From positions 868,001-932,000 of the forward strand of contig LT598469.1 in the NCBI GenBank assembly GCA_900074745.1: a DNA stretch of 64,000 nt, written 5' to 3'. Under the pieces are notes generated by a model. That model searched no databases. It had not been told where the DNA came from and saw only the letters and a program-made list of their open reading frames with translations. Origin of the DNA: Lachancea mirantina. Lineage: Eukaryota; Ascomycota; Saccharomycetes; Saccharomycetales; Saccharomycetaceae. Positions 9,470 to 19,243 of this stretch are shown in pieces (position 1 is the first letter of the stretch; each line of letters starts with the position of its first letter). The translations under genes and the position numbers were made by a program.

Positions 9470-11212
9470 ATGAAAATTGGGCGAGAGATGCGATGGACGA
9501 GGTATAGCATTTACAGTGATTCGATGTTCTCTGTCACCCAATCAAGACCATTATTGTTTGTGAGGGAATGGTCGTTATACTCGAGACGTTTTTATAGGAC
9601 TTCGAAGCCGAACATTCTCGTAAAGACAAGCAACAATGCGCCAAGGAAGCGACATCCAGCAAAGGACAAAAGATCCAGTCTAAATCCCACACCATTCCAG
9701 TATGGAACCTACGGTGGACTCATAGAAAATGAGGACAAGATTGTGGAGCAAACCAGCGCTTTGTTAAAGAAAGTTGCCACTTTCCATCAGTTGAAAATTC
9801 TACCTGACGTTCGGACAGCCGCACAGTCAGTTTTATCACAAGAATCAATTTTAAACAATAGAAATTATATTGCGAGCAATAGAAAGGAAGTGAGGATAAA
9901 GAAAGAACATTCTGGGCTTGATGCTGATAGCATTAATCCTTCTCCGATTCAAGTTGCTACAATTCAAAAGCTCGCTAAAACTTTGATGGACATAAAACTT
10001 CAAGTGCACACAATTGCTGCTGAAACAGGATCTGGGAAAACCATGGCTTATTTGATACCCTTATTTGACTATTTGAAGCGTTTCGAAGTTGAAAACGCTG
10101 CAGAATGGGAAAGTCTGAAGGACAAAGCCGTGATCAGATCCGCCATCTTGGTGCCAACGCACGAATTGGCAGACCAGGTTTACAATACTGTCAATACGAT
10201 GGCAGAAGCTCTTGATTTGAATGCATGCAAGTACGGCTCAGGGTCCACTTACAGTGGCTTTTTGGACAGCGTCAAGGCCAGGGTCGACATTCTAGTCACA
10301 ACGCCGGGGAAAATGTTAAACCTGTTTAATGTGCGTATCATTGAAAGGCCCGAGCGGTTGTTTGCGAGAACTTCTTTTGTAGTTCTGGATGAAGCAGACA
10401 CGTTAATGGATAAGTCGTGGCTTGAGGAGACCTACAAGACAATACAAATGATGCCGAATGCCTACCACCTCCTTTTATGTTCGGCCACCATACCCAATGA
10501 GTTTCGAAAAACTGTGCAGCGTTTGTTTCCTACTTCTCACTCGATAAGCACACCTAAGCTTCATAGGCTACCGAACAATATTGACTTTAAACTGATTGAT
10601 GCCACTCTAAATCCATACAAAGGTTCAAAAATGAAGGCACTGGCCCAAACTCTGTATGCGATTACAATGGATGGCACTGAGTTGGGTTTTCAAAAGCGTG
10701 CCATTATTTTCGTTAACGAGAAGAAAGACGTGGCAAATATAGTCGAAAAGCTGGTCAATGATTTTGGGCACGATTGCGTTGGTCTCACAGGAGAGGATTC
10801 TGCCGAAGTGCGTGCAGAAAAGATAAAGCCATTTGTCTCTCCTCCGCAGCCGCTCAAATCAGCTACTACAGATCTTCGGGACCAGGCTGCGGAGCAGATT
10901 AGTACAACTTCTTATACTGTTCCAGGGTCAAATGTTATCATATCGAATTCTTTTCATTCAAACGGCGAAGTACGAGCCACATTAAAAGTTCTAGTAACCA
11001 GTGACGTCACAGCGAGGGGAATTAACTTTCAAGGTGTTAGGAACATTATTTTGTATGACGTTCCTAAGACGGCTGTTGACCTTGTTCACAGAGTGGGGAG
11101 AACCGGTAGGATGAACCAAAGTGGCAGAGTTTTCATGTTAACCGACAAGAAAACTAAGTCTTGGGCTAAAGGTTTACCAAAAGTGGCGCGAAACCATATT
11201 CCCATCGCTTGA
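9470..11212 (+). CDS. MRH4: Mitochondrial DEAD-box RNA helicase Mrh4
   Basis: DEAD-box ATPase needed for late assembly of the mitochondrial large ribosomal subunit. The motifs are in order: Q-region PSPIQVATIQK, motif [10 protein letters not shown], motif Ia PTHELA, motif II DEAD (VVLDEADTL), motif III CSAT, motif V VTSDVTARGIN, motif VI HRVGRTGRM. The open frame has 580 residues from ATG 9470. The in-frame ATG at 9524 (MFSVTQSRPLLFV) begins a more typical mitochondrial presequence and may be the real start, giving 562 residues (S. cerevisiae 561). It is convergent with IPL1, 55 bp apart. S. cerevisiae keeps MRH4 next to ALG2 on chromosome VII; here IPL1, RKM1 and TYW1 lie between. Confidence 0.95.
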   Translation: MKIGREMRWTRYSIYSDSMFSVTQSRPLLFVREWSLYSRRFYRTSKPNILVKTSNNAPRKRHPAKDKRSSLNPTPFQYGTYGGLIENEDKIVEQTSALLKKVATFHQLKILPDVRTAAQSVLSQESILNNRNYIASNRKEVRIKKEHSGLDADSINPSPIQVATIQKLAKTLMDIKLQVHTIAAETGSGKTMAYLIPLFDYLKRFEVENAAEWESLKDKAVIRSAILVPTHELADQVYNTVNTMAEALDLNACKYGSGSTYSGFLDSVKARVDILVTTPGKMLNLFNVRIIERPERLFARTSFVVLDEADTLMDKSWLEETYKTIQMMPNAYHLLLCSATIPNEFRKTVQRLFPTSHSISTPKLHRLPNNIDFKLIDATLNPYKGSKMKALAQTLYAITMDGTELGFQKRAIIFVNEKKDVANIVEKLVNDFGHDCVGLTGEDSAEVRAEKIKPFVSPPQPLKSATTDLRDQAAEQISTTSYTVPGSNVIISNSFHSNGEVRATLKVLVTSDVTARGINFQGVRNIILYDVPKTAVDLVHRVGRTGRMNQSGRVFMLTDKKTKSWAKGLPKVARNHIPIA

Positions 11213-11267
11213 GAGAGAGGACTTTGCTTGTAAATAACTTATAAATTGCATTTTGGCATGCCACAGC

Positions 11268-12428
11268 TTACCAATAATCCCTATTCCTCTCGATCCAAGG
11301 ATGCGTTTTGGCTTCCTTGAGATCTATTCTCAACTGCGGATCGTGCTCGAGAAGCCTGCTTATCAAGTCGCGTGCCTGAGGAGAGATGTGATCTGGGAAT
11401 TTCAGGTCTCTTTTTAAAATCCGCTTATAAGTAAGTTCCTTGGAGTTTTCTTCAAATGGCGGGTATCCAACCAGAAGCTCGTAGGCTAACACGCCCAGAG
11501 CCCAAACGTCAATTTTGTCGTCGTATTCTTTTGATTTAATGAGTTCTGGGGAAAGGTAGTCTATAGTTCCGCACAACGTCTTTCTTTTCGATCCCGTTGA
11601 GTTTGAAACGCTCCAACCAAAATCAGTTAGCTTTATAGTGTTTTGGAAACCTAGCAATATGTTTTCGGGCTTGATGTCTCTGTGGATGATGTTGCGATCA
11701 TGCATGTAGTCTAGAGCATCCGCCATTTGATATACGTAGCTTGATGCAATGATGTCGTTGAAAGGACCGTTAGCTCTGAGATGCTTGTAAAGTTCCCCAT
11801 TGATGAGGTATTCCATCAGAAGGTAAACGCGCTTGTCATCATGGAAATACCCATACAACTGGGTCAAATTTGGGTGTTTCAGAGAGGATTGAATTTCCAC
11901 TTCTCGCCTAAATTGCTTTTGGACACTATATTGCATAATTTCTTTCTTGTTCATAGCCTTGAGAGCACATATAAACCCTGTTTGTCGATGTCTGACGCAG
12001 TACACTTTGCCAAACTTTCCTTTCCCGAGCTTTTTCCCGATGTCAAAGTCGTCCAAAGACAGGCACATGTATTCTACGGGAGATTTTGGAAAAGCTTTAG
12101 GATTGAAGGTCTTCCGCAGTAGGCCCGTCGGCAAACCATCGTCTCCATTTTTAGAGGTTTCACCTCTTGGTGGAATGATGCTAGTTTGTAGGTTATCTGT
12201 ATGATTTCCTGTGATTCTTGACGGGGAAGCTATCTCTCGGCGACTTTCGTCGCCATAATGCGCTTGTGAGAACGATACCCTCCCCTTTTTTGTTGCTAGC
12301 GATTTTCCGCTGTTCTGTCGCGAGGTCGAATTCAAGCTTCTCCTTCCAGGGCCCTGGCTCAAGCGCATGCTAAGCAGAAGGTTGCGCTGTTGCAATGAGT
12401 CTCGACGACTTTGGTTGCTACTAATCAT
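11268..12428 (-). CDS. IPL1: Aurora kinase Ipl1 (chromosomal passenger complex)
   Basis: Ser/Thr kinase that corrects faulty kinetochore-microtubule attachments, with Sli15, Bir1 and Nbl1. The first in-frame ATG is at 12428, giving 386 residues (S. cerevisiae 367). A disordered, basic N-terminus of about 125 residues precedes the kinase domain: glycine loop GKGKFGKVY, lysine in CALKAMNKK, catalytic loop [13 protein letters not shown] in LTDFGWS, activation-loop Thr in RKTLCGT, APE-equivalent LSPEL. The domain reaches the C-terminus ([11 protein letters not shown]), as in Aurora kinases. Neighbours are as in YPL208-YPL210. Confidence 0.96.
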   Translation of the reverse strand: MISSNQSRRDSLQQRNLLLSMRLSQGPGRRSLNSTSRQNSGKSLATKKGRVSFSQAHYGDESRREIASPSRITGNHTDNLQTSIIPPRGETSKNGDDGLPTGLLRKTFNPKAFPKSPVEYMCLSLDDFDIGKKLGKGKFGKVYCVRHRQTGFICALKAMNKKEIMQYSVQKQFRREVEIQSSLKHPNLTQLYGYFHDDKRVYLLMEYLINGELYKHLRANGPFNDIIASSYVYQMADALDYMHDRNIIHRDIKPENILLGFQNTIKLTDFGWSVSNSTGSKRKTLCGTIDYLSPELIKSKEYDDKIDVWALGVLAYELLVGYPPFEENSKELTYKRILKRDLKFPDHISPQARDLISRLLEHDPQLRIDLKEAKTHPWIERNRDYW

Positions 12429-13384
12429 ATCTTCGGTTATATCCCCCTTCAAGCAGACCCTTCATGTCTCCTTCGATCGAGATATGTGTGTTTACAAAAT
12501 CGAGATCTGTCGTCCTTTATGATGGTCTCAAGTAGTTCTGTCACTGGTTTCCATTTGCAAAATTTCTCAACCTTCTTGAGTTTAACAGGTCGATTAACAT
12601 GTTCTAACTAGTAGGATTTCTAGTACTATTTTCATAGAGTGAGACAGTTCAGTTTGCCTTTGTTGACCAAGTAAATCGTTTGAACATATCACTAAGCACT
12701 TAATAAAGTGTGCCTCGAAGAGCTTATATAAGCTTAAAACCAATCTACCTCTTGTTCCCAAATCCCCTGGTCAAGTTTTATACGTCGTGTTTAGGAGTTT
12801 AAGATTTAACTATGTTGATACGGTTTGTTTATTGATGAAGAAGAGGATTTATATGACTTAAATCGCCTTTTACAGATAGCCGCCGAGCGCGAGTTTGTGC
12901 TATAAAAGGACGGCTTTTCGTCTGGTATATCTTTTGTGAGCTGATTATGTAGTAAAATATGAAATTAGCAGTTTAATGAGACAAGAAACGGAATGACTTG
13001 AGTGAATGCATTTTCAAGAACGGAATGGTTGATAAGAAAAGAACGGTTTACAAACTGTCGGGCGACCGCATGCTAATACAATCACATAGTCGAGTATAAA
13101 ATGGTCTTTTGGATTTGAAAAAGGGCTTTAAAATAGACACATATTCTCTTTTTTTGATGTCTACATTCTTATGGAGATAATTGCTTAGTTTCGATTGAGG
13201 CGTGGAAAGAGAACCTTTACTGGCTTTCAATAAGCGACAGCTCTGCTTTTGGAATGAGAATTTTCGCCCCTTACCATGAGAATTCTACAATAAGATCGCT
13301 TTGAAAAGTATGTCATCGCATGGTTCGCTGATAGAATTTTTTGAAAAAGTCAACCCATTTTTTATTGAAACCAATTAGCATACG
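12429..13384. other. Long IPL1/RKM1 divergent intergenic region
   Basis: A 956 bp gap between divergent genes, unusually long for this window. A strong TATA box TATAAAAG lies at 12901-12908, about 480 bp before the RKM1 start, and a second TATAAAAT near 13096. No open frame or RNA gene could be supported. A box C-like TGATGA near 12832 lacks a convincing partner. Confidence 0.4.
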
Positions 13385-15112
13385 ATGATGAGCGAAGATA
13401 CCATAGAAAACCTACTTTTGTGGGCTCAACAAAAAGGAGTCAACCTTCCGGACACTATTGAGTTTCTTCAAAGTGAAAGTGGGCAAATTTGTTGTGTAGC
13501 TAAGTGCGATGAACCTGAATTCCGGCTTCAAATACCTTCAACCTTGGTGATCACATCTGCGCTCAGCCAGGCTTATTTTGGCGCCAAGGCTCGTTATAAC
13601 ACGTATTTGAAGCTTTTGTTTGCGAAGCTCAAGTTTGATACTACACCAACACTTGTTGATGGAGAGGATTTGAAAACAAAGTTTGCACCGTACATCAAGG
13701 CGCTCCCCAATGTTCTTGACTCGCCGTTGACGTGGAATCCTGCCGAGTTTAATTTGTTGAACGGAACCAATTTATTCAATTCATTGCGTGAGAAGCTTGA
13801 GTTAATTTTCAACGAGTGGCAAAGTCTACTTTCTGAGCTGAGTCAAGATGACCGATTCAAGTCGACTATAAAGCCTGACACTTGCGACTTTTCCGCTCTT
13901 ACTATGGAAGACGTTTACCTCAACTACACGTCCGAGACGTCAAGTGGAAGTAATTTCTGGTTCAGCTTTCAGGCTTATTTGTGGTCGCACCTAATCTTCC
14001 TCTCTCGTGCCTTTCCTGAGTATATCATCAACAAGGATGGACCAAGTTCGAGCATAATGCTTCTCCCTATCATAGATTTACTAAACCACGATTTCAATTC
14101 TAAAATCGAGTGGTCTCAAGGTGATAAACAGGGCTCGTTCCGTTTGAGAAAGCTTGAAGGCGTTTCTGCGGGAAGCGAGATTTTCAATAACTACGGAGGT
14201 AAAGGTAACGAAGAGCTTCTAATGGGCTATGGATTTGTGTTGGAAAACAATGTCTTTGACACCGTTGCCCTTCGAATCAAACTTTCGCCTACAATATTGG
14301 CCAGCATTTTGATGGAGAATGATGTCGCTTTACCGACCCTTTCCAACTATACACACTTTGCGTTTGAAACAGATCAAAGCAAGAGTTCCAACGAACATAA
14401 TGACCATACTGATGGGGCGCTATACTTGATAAGTCTTGAGAATGACACCTGCTTACAACAACTACTCGCGTTGTTTTGCAGACTGGAAGCTCATGAAGGT
14501 GAAACACGTCATCACCTTCGCCCCCGTCTCCAAGGTCTCCAAAATCTAAGGGTCGCTCTCGCAGAGAAATTAAAATCAACCAAAAGCTCACCTCTTGTCG
14601 AGTTTCAAGGCACTTACGCTATCAACGTGTACCGAAAGGCGTGTGCTGAGGCATATAAAGCGGGTCAAGTACAAATACTGAAAAGCTCCATTGATGGGCT
14701 GAAACGTCAGGAGAAGCTTTTGCTTAATTTGCACAAGAAGCAGCTTGTTACTACCAAAAAGTTATCAAAGCTTGACCCGGCCTTCATCGCACAAGGGCTT
14801 GCCGAACTTGGTGACATAACTTTGAGCTCTGAGAATGATCTTTACGTTCTTTGGCTGCTCTTGAGAAAGAGTTGCCCCGTGGAAAGCGTAGCTGAAAGCC
14901 TAAGATGGATTTTAGAACTATACGGGGAATTCGACGGAGACTTGATAAACTATAAAGATGAGGCCGAAAGTCTTCAAAAAGCTATCTCTTCAAATATCGA
15001 CTACAATTTCAATGCCAATGAGTTAGCAAAGGCAATGGCTTTCATTGAAACTTATTCTTATTTTCGAGCCTCAAAAGAAGAAACAGTTCTTGTCAAACCT
15101 TTCAAAACATAG
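13385..15112 (+). CDS. RKM1: SET-domain ribosomal-protein lysine methyltransferase, Rkm1-like
   Basis: Predicted AdoMet-dependent lysine methyltransferase of the SETD6/Rubisco-LSMT group; S. cerevisiae Rkm1 dimethylates ribosomal protein Rpl23. The 575-residue protein has a split SET domain: an N-terminal segment with IPSTLVITSALS, and the core near residues 215-285, with the SET signature LLPIIDLLNHDFN and the catalytic-site tyrosine region EIFNNYGGKGNEELLMGYGF. The C-terminal half is the helical substrate-binding domain. Assignment to RKM1 rather than RKM2 or RKM3 rests on position between IPL1 and TYW1, as in YPL209-YPL207. ATG ATG at 13385-13390 leaves two adjacent starts. Confidence 0.85.
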   Translation: MMSEDTIENLLLWAQQKGVNLPDTIEFLQSESGQICCVAKCDEPEFRLQIPSTLVITSALSQAYFGAKARYNTYLKLLFAKLKFDTTPTLVDGEDLKTKFAPYIKALPNVLDSPLTWNPAEFNLLNGTNLFNSLREKLELIFNEWQSLLSELSQDDRFKSTIKPDTCDFSALTMEDVYLNYTSETSSGSNFWFSFQAYLWSHLIFLSRAFPEYIINKDGPSSSIMLLPIIDLLNHDFNSKIEWSQGDKQGSFRLRKLEGVSAGSEIFNNYGGKGNEELLMGYGFVLENNVFDTVALRIKLSPTILASILMENDVALPTLSNYTHFAFETDQSKSSNEHNDHTDGALYLISLENDTCLQQLLALFCRLEAHEGETRHHLRPRLQGLQNLRVALAEKLKSTKSSPLVEFQGTYAINVYRKACAEAYKAGQVQILKSSIDGLKRQEKLLLNLHKKQLVTTKKLSKLDPAFIAQGLAELGDITLSSENDLYVLWLLLRKSCPVESVAESLRWILELYGEFDGDLINYKDEAESLQKAISSNIDYNFNANELAKAMAFIETYSYFRASKEETVLVKPFKT

Positions 15113-15500
15113 GAGAACATTTCTCGTTGAGAGTAATCACCAGGCTTCACAGAAATAGCAAATTGCTAAACAATTGCCTGACACGATACCTTTCATGCGA
15201 CTGACCACTAATCCTTTGCAGATTTCTCACGACTTTACATGCTAAGCGAATTCAATCATGAAAGGACCTAAAACTTCACTGGGTCTACAAAAAGCTCTTA
15301 TTAATATCAAGAAGGGTTTGACGGAACACGCATGTTCTGTTTACTCCTTGACATTGGTCATGGACTGCTACCGACTTTCTTCGATATTCGTGGAAAACGA
15401 CCGTTCTCTAGTTTGAAAGTTTTGAGACTCTTTGATCTTAATGGTCATCGCCGATGTTAGCAGCGCTACGTGATATCTTGGTGGCAAAAAAACACCCGCT
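15113..15500. other. RKM1/TYW1 tandem intergenic region
   Basis: A 388 bp region holding the RKM1 3' end and the TYW1 promoter. I see no specific element. Confidence 0.3.
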
Positions 15501-17798
15501 ATGCTGGATATTCTGTTGACATGTACTGCGATAGCAGCATACATGTTGGACGGCGGTCGTATTTCTGTCGGTTGTTTTCTGCTCACTATTGTTTGCTTGG
15601 CAAAGCATGATGCATCGTCGTCGGTGTCTGATGTTAAGCGCGGTGAGGATGAAGGGGTGAAAAGCACCGAAAAAAAAACATGTTGCGGAGGTAGTAACGG
15701 ACAATGCTGTTCGTCAAAGAAAGGATCAAAAGGGGGCTGCTGTGGTGGCGCATGTTCCTCCAAGAAGTCGAAAACTGTGAGTGTAAAACCTAGCGCTACC
15801 ATCGAATCAAATAATCTTGCCACAGATTTCACAGAGGCTTTCAAAAGCCCTAATGCGTCAAAATCCGGTCCTATGAAGAAAAGAATGCCAAGGATCATTT
15901 CTAAAACCGGCAAGGGCAGTGGAATTAAGGCGGCTAAGAACCAGCAAAGTTTTTTCAAGAAAGCGCTCACTATTTCAAAAGGAAAACTCATTGGATCACA
16001 GATATATATCTTTTACAGTTCCCTCCAAGGAGCAGCTGAAAGATCAGCGAAGCTTCTGAGTGGTGTTTTATCTGAGATCAAGGACTTGAAGCACAGCCCA
16101 GTCATTCTTAACATTGACGAATTAGCGGATTTTGATGACTATTTCGTTAATGTTCCAACCGAGAACTCGTTATACTTTTTGGTTTTGCCCTCTTACGAAA
16201 CTGATTCTCCAATCGATTACTTTTTACAAACGTTGGAGGAGAATGCAGAAGATTTTAGAGTCGACAAGTACCCTCTTAGAAAGTTGGTGGGTTATTCTGT
16301 TTTGGGTCTCGGTGACTTTGAAACTTGGCCTGAAAAGTTCTGTTATCAAGCCAAGACTGCTGACTGTTTGATGGCAAAACTGGGAGGCCGCAGAGTATTC
16401 CCTGTTGGTGAAGCATGCATGAAGTATGATGGAGATGCTAAAATCACCCGGTGGGCACAACTACTAGCTAAAACTTTGCAGGATGATGAGCCTATACTAT
16501 ACGAGTACAATGAGACCTTCGACGACGACGAAGTAGCAGAAATCAACCAAAAGGAAACTTTGGGAGATCTTGAGGATTTCGGAAAGTTGTCGGAACTTCC
16601 GAACACTGGTGAGATGAAAAAGATGATTTCGAAAGATAGTCCCACTTACAAAAATCTGACAAAGCAAGGCTATACTGTGGTAGGTTCTCATTCTGGTGTC
16701 AAAATTTGCAGATGGACAAAGAGCGATTTAAGAGGAAGAGGCTCGTGTTACAAGCACTCTTTGTTTAACATCGTTTCTAGTAGGTGTATGGAGCTTACGC
16801 CGTCTTTGGCTTGTTCTTCAAAGTGTGTTTTCTGCTGGAGGCACGGTACCAACCCAGTATCTAAAAATTGGAGGTGGGAGGTTGATGACCCCGAATACAT
16901 CTTGGAGAACGCCTTGCAAGGACATTACTCGAAGATCAAGCAATTGAGAGGTGTCCCTGGTGTCATTGCTGAGAGATTTGCCAAAGCTTTTGAAGTCAGA
17001 CATTGTGCCCTTTCCTTAGTGGGTGAACCTATAATGTACCCTTTCATCAGCCGGTTCGTTGAGCTTCTTCATGAAAAAGGCATTTCCAGTTTTCTTGTGT
17101 GCAATGCTCAACATCCAGAACCTCTAAGAGATCTAGGGAAAGTAACTCAACTGTACGTTTCAATTGACGCGCCTACGAAAATGGAACTGAAAAAGGTTGA
17201 CAGACCTCTATATCGTGATTTTTGGGAAAGGATGCTGGAATGCTTGGAAATTTTGAAAACAACTCAATCGCATCAGCGTACTGTTTTCCGGCTCACCTTG
17301 GTGAAGGGCTTTAACATGACAGAGGTTAAGGCTTACGCAGATTTGGTCGAAAAGGGAAAGCCATGTTTTATCGAGGTAAAGGGAGCAACGTTTTGTGGGT
17401 CTTCTGACGGTAATGGTAATCCTTTAACCATGCAAAACATACCTTTCTATGAAGAATGTACAAATTTTGTGAAGGCACTCTCGTCCGAGTTGCAGCAACG
17501 AGGTTTGGGTTACGACGTGGCTGCGGAACACGCTCATTCTAATTGTATTTTGATTGCCAATACGATATTCAGAATCGATGGAAAGTGGCATACACACATC
17601 GATTTCGATAAATTTTTTGAGCTACTCAAGTCTGGAGGCACTTTTAGTCACTTAGACTACATCAAGGAGACACCAGAATGGGCTCTATTCGGGAATGGCG
17701 GGTTTGCTCCAGGGAATACTCGATTTTATAGGAAAGGCAAGAAACCAGCACAAGATATCAAAACTGAAGCCGTAAAGGTGGCAGAAGTAAGTGCTTAA
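15501..17798 (+). CDS. TYW1: Wybutosine synthesis radical SAM enzyme Tyw1
   Basis: Second step of wybutosine synthesis at position 37 of tRNA-Phe: condenses N1-methylguanosine with pyruvate to form the tricyclic imG-14 base at the ER surface. The 765-residue protein opens with a hydrophobic segment (about residues 1-35). A cysteine-rich stretch of CC pairs follows at about residues 55-85. Next come a flavodoxin-like FMN domain (YIFYSSLQGAAERSAK) and the radical SAM core with the 4Fe-4S motif CSSKCVFCW near residue 436. The C-terminal NTRFYRKGKK tail follows. S. cerevisiae Tyw1 (810 residues) has the same order, including the cysteine-rich insert. Neighbour RKM1 is conserved. Confidence 0.97.
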   Translation: MLDILLTCTAIAAYMLDGGRISVGCFLLTIVCLAKHDASSSVSDVKRGEDEGVKSTEKKTCCGGSNGQCCSSKKGSKGGCCGGACSSKKSKTVSVKPSATIESNNLATDFTEAFKSPNASKSGPMKKRMPRIISKTGKGSGIKAAKNQQSFFKKALTISKGKLIGSQIYIFYSSLQGAAERSAKLLSGVLSEIKDLKHSPVILNIDELADFDDYFVNVPTENSLYFLVLPSYETDSPIDYFLQTLEENAEDFRVDKYPLRKLVGYSVLGLGDFETWPEKFCYQAKTADCLMAKLGGRRVFPVGEACMKYDGDAKITRWAQLLAKTLQDDEPILYEYNETFDDDEVAEINQKETLGDLEDFGKLSELPNTGEMKKMISKDSPTYKNLTKQGYTVVGSHSGVKICRWTKSDLRGRGSCYKHSLFNIVSSRCMELTPSLACSSKCVFCWRHGTNPVSKNWRWEVDDPEYILENALQGHYSKIKQLRGVPGVIAERFAKAFEVRHCALSLVGEPIMYPFISRFVELLHEKGISSFLVCNAQHPEPLRDLGKVTQLYVSIDAPTKMELKKVDRPLYRDFWERMLECLEILKTTQSHQRTVFRLTLVKGFNMTEVKAYADLVEKGKPCFIEVKGATFCGSSDGNGNPLTMQNIPFYEECTNFVKALSSELQQRGLGYDVAAEHAHSNCILIANTIFRIDGKWHTHIDFDKFFELLKSGGTFSHLDYIKETPEWALFGNGGFAPGNTRFYRKGKKPAQDIKTEAVKVAEVSA

Positions 17799-17850
17799 AA
17801 GAATATTCATCGATCGAACTCGTTTTCTATATATCTGAACATAAGTATAA

Positions 17851-19098
17851 TTACCAAAATTTTAAAAAAGTTGGAAACTTGATTTTGAGTGAGGTCTGAG
17901 AGTTTTGAGTTGTTACTTGATTGATTTTTTTCAGTCGTTGTGCAGCGACAAAATTTTGTAAACTCTTTGTGACACTAACATTTTCATATGCTCTTTGATA
18001 TTCTTTCTCCAGAATCAGATAATATTTTTGAGTAGACAAAGGTGCTTGAAGGTTATAAGACCTCATGGTATTATTAACACCTCTTATTTTGTCTTTCATT
18101 AATTGTTTTGTATTGTGTTTCCATTGATAAAATACGCCAGATTTCAGATCCTCAAGGATGTTTCTTCTGCTGTTAACATAATGTTGAAGCTGAGAATGTG
18201 ATAATTCGGAAACCTTGTCATGAAAATCATGTCTTTTCAAAGCACAACTGAACGCTAAATCGAGCGAGGATATCAACTGGCGCCTAAAATCCGCCACCTC
18301 TCCATTTACAGAACACTGTTTCTCGATCCAAGGAGGAAGCGAGTTTTGTCTCACGAGTATATCATTCAGACGTTGTTCAGTTCGTTCAATATGCGGTTGT
18401 AACCTCATGTTTTGATGGCTGCGGCCTCTCATTTTGCTGAGAGAATCAAACGCTCCACTTTTAATGCTCTCCTCAATTCTAACCTCTGCGATCGACTGGA
18501 GCTTTTCAAAAGAGCCAATTGGAGTGAATTTTTCTGCTAGCAGAGCTCTAAATTGCGAAGCTTCACTGTCGTTCTCGCTTTTGTCCCTTTTGGCCCTGTA
18601 ATTAATCACGTCATCTTGTGTGGTTTCCAGTCGAGCCCGCAGTTTCCGTAACTTCATATGACTCTTGGAGCTCGTAGTATTGGCATTCGCACTTCCATTG
18701 TTACCTGATCCAGCAGGTTTCACATTATCCACAATCATCCTCATCGATGTGTCTAAAATTTGTTCCTCACCTGTCCAGGGCTTCGATAGCGCTATATCTC
18801 TCGCATGCTTATGAACGTGGGGTCCCAATTTCGCGTGTACAATGTTAGAACAATATTTATGCTCAAACTCTTTCTGTGGGAGCTTTTCGTAAATATCAAT
18901 CAGTTTTTCATTTTTATCAAAGACACCTTTGATCATATTGGCCAAAGGATCGCTCTTATCGATAACACTTTCGTCTTTAAGATCTTTCAGCCTCTGAAAG
19001 ATTGCAGCTTTCTCGGACGTGGAGTACCTTGATATAGCGCCTTTCATACAAACTCTGAGAACTCCATTAACTCTTTTTACCCGCTGCACTTGTTTCAT
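17851..19098 (-). CDS. DUF1992 (DNAJC28 conserved-domain) protein, probably mitochondrial
   Basis: The first ATG in frame is at 19098, giving 415 residues. The N-terminus (MKQVQRVKRVNGVLRVCMKG, then RYSTSE) is basic and free of acidic residues before about residue 25, as in mitochondrial presequences. Residues about 205-280 match the DUF1992 pattern found in DNAJC28 homologues: AEVRIEESIKSGAFDSL followed after a gap by ERTEQRLNDILVRQNSLPPWIE. No J domain is present. A Ser/Asn/Gly-rich linker sits near residue 130. The function is unknown. I do not recall a S. cerevisiae gene with this domain at this location, between TYW1 (YPL207W) and ALG2 (YGL065C), so it may have been lost there. The two genes' start codons (this one and ALG2) are 145 bp apart and divergent. 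Confidence 0.8.
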   Translation of the reverse strand: MKQVQRVKRVNGVLRVCMKGAISRYSTSEKAAIFQRLKDLKDESVIDKSDPLANMIKGVFDKNEKLIDIYEKLPQKEFEHKYCSNIVHAKLGPHVHKHARDIALSKPWTGEEQILDTSMRMIVDNVKPAGSGNNGSANANTTSSKSHMKLRKLRARLETTQDDVINYRAKRDKSENDSEASQFRALLAEKFTPIGSFEKLQSIAEVRIEESIKSGAFDSLSKMRGRSHQNMRLQPHIERTEQRLNDILVRQNSLPPWIEKQCSVNGEVADFRRQLISSLDLAFSCALKRHDFHDKVSELSHSQLQHYVNSRRNILEDLKSGVFYQWKHNTKQLMKDKIRGVNNTMRSYNLQAPLSTQKYYLILEKEYQRAYENVSVTKSLQNFVAAQRLKKINQVTTQNSQTSLKIKFPTFLKFW

Positions 19099-19243
19099 GG
19101 TTTTTTGCGATGATCTTGATATGTCAAAGTTCAAGATTATTTGATTTTGATCTACCAATAAGCAACTTTACTACGCCTTAAAGCGCAAATCAAGGGCAGA
19201 GAGGTGACCAAACCAGAATTCCAAGGGGTCCATCTTTTCCGAT

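Noticed and set aside
12832-12945. Box C-like TGATGA and box D-like CTGA in the IPL1/RKM1 gap
   Set aside because: No terminal stem, spacing too long and no rRNA complementarity I could recognise.
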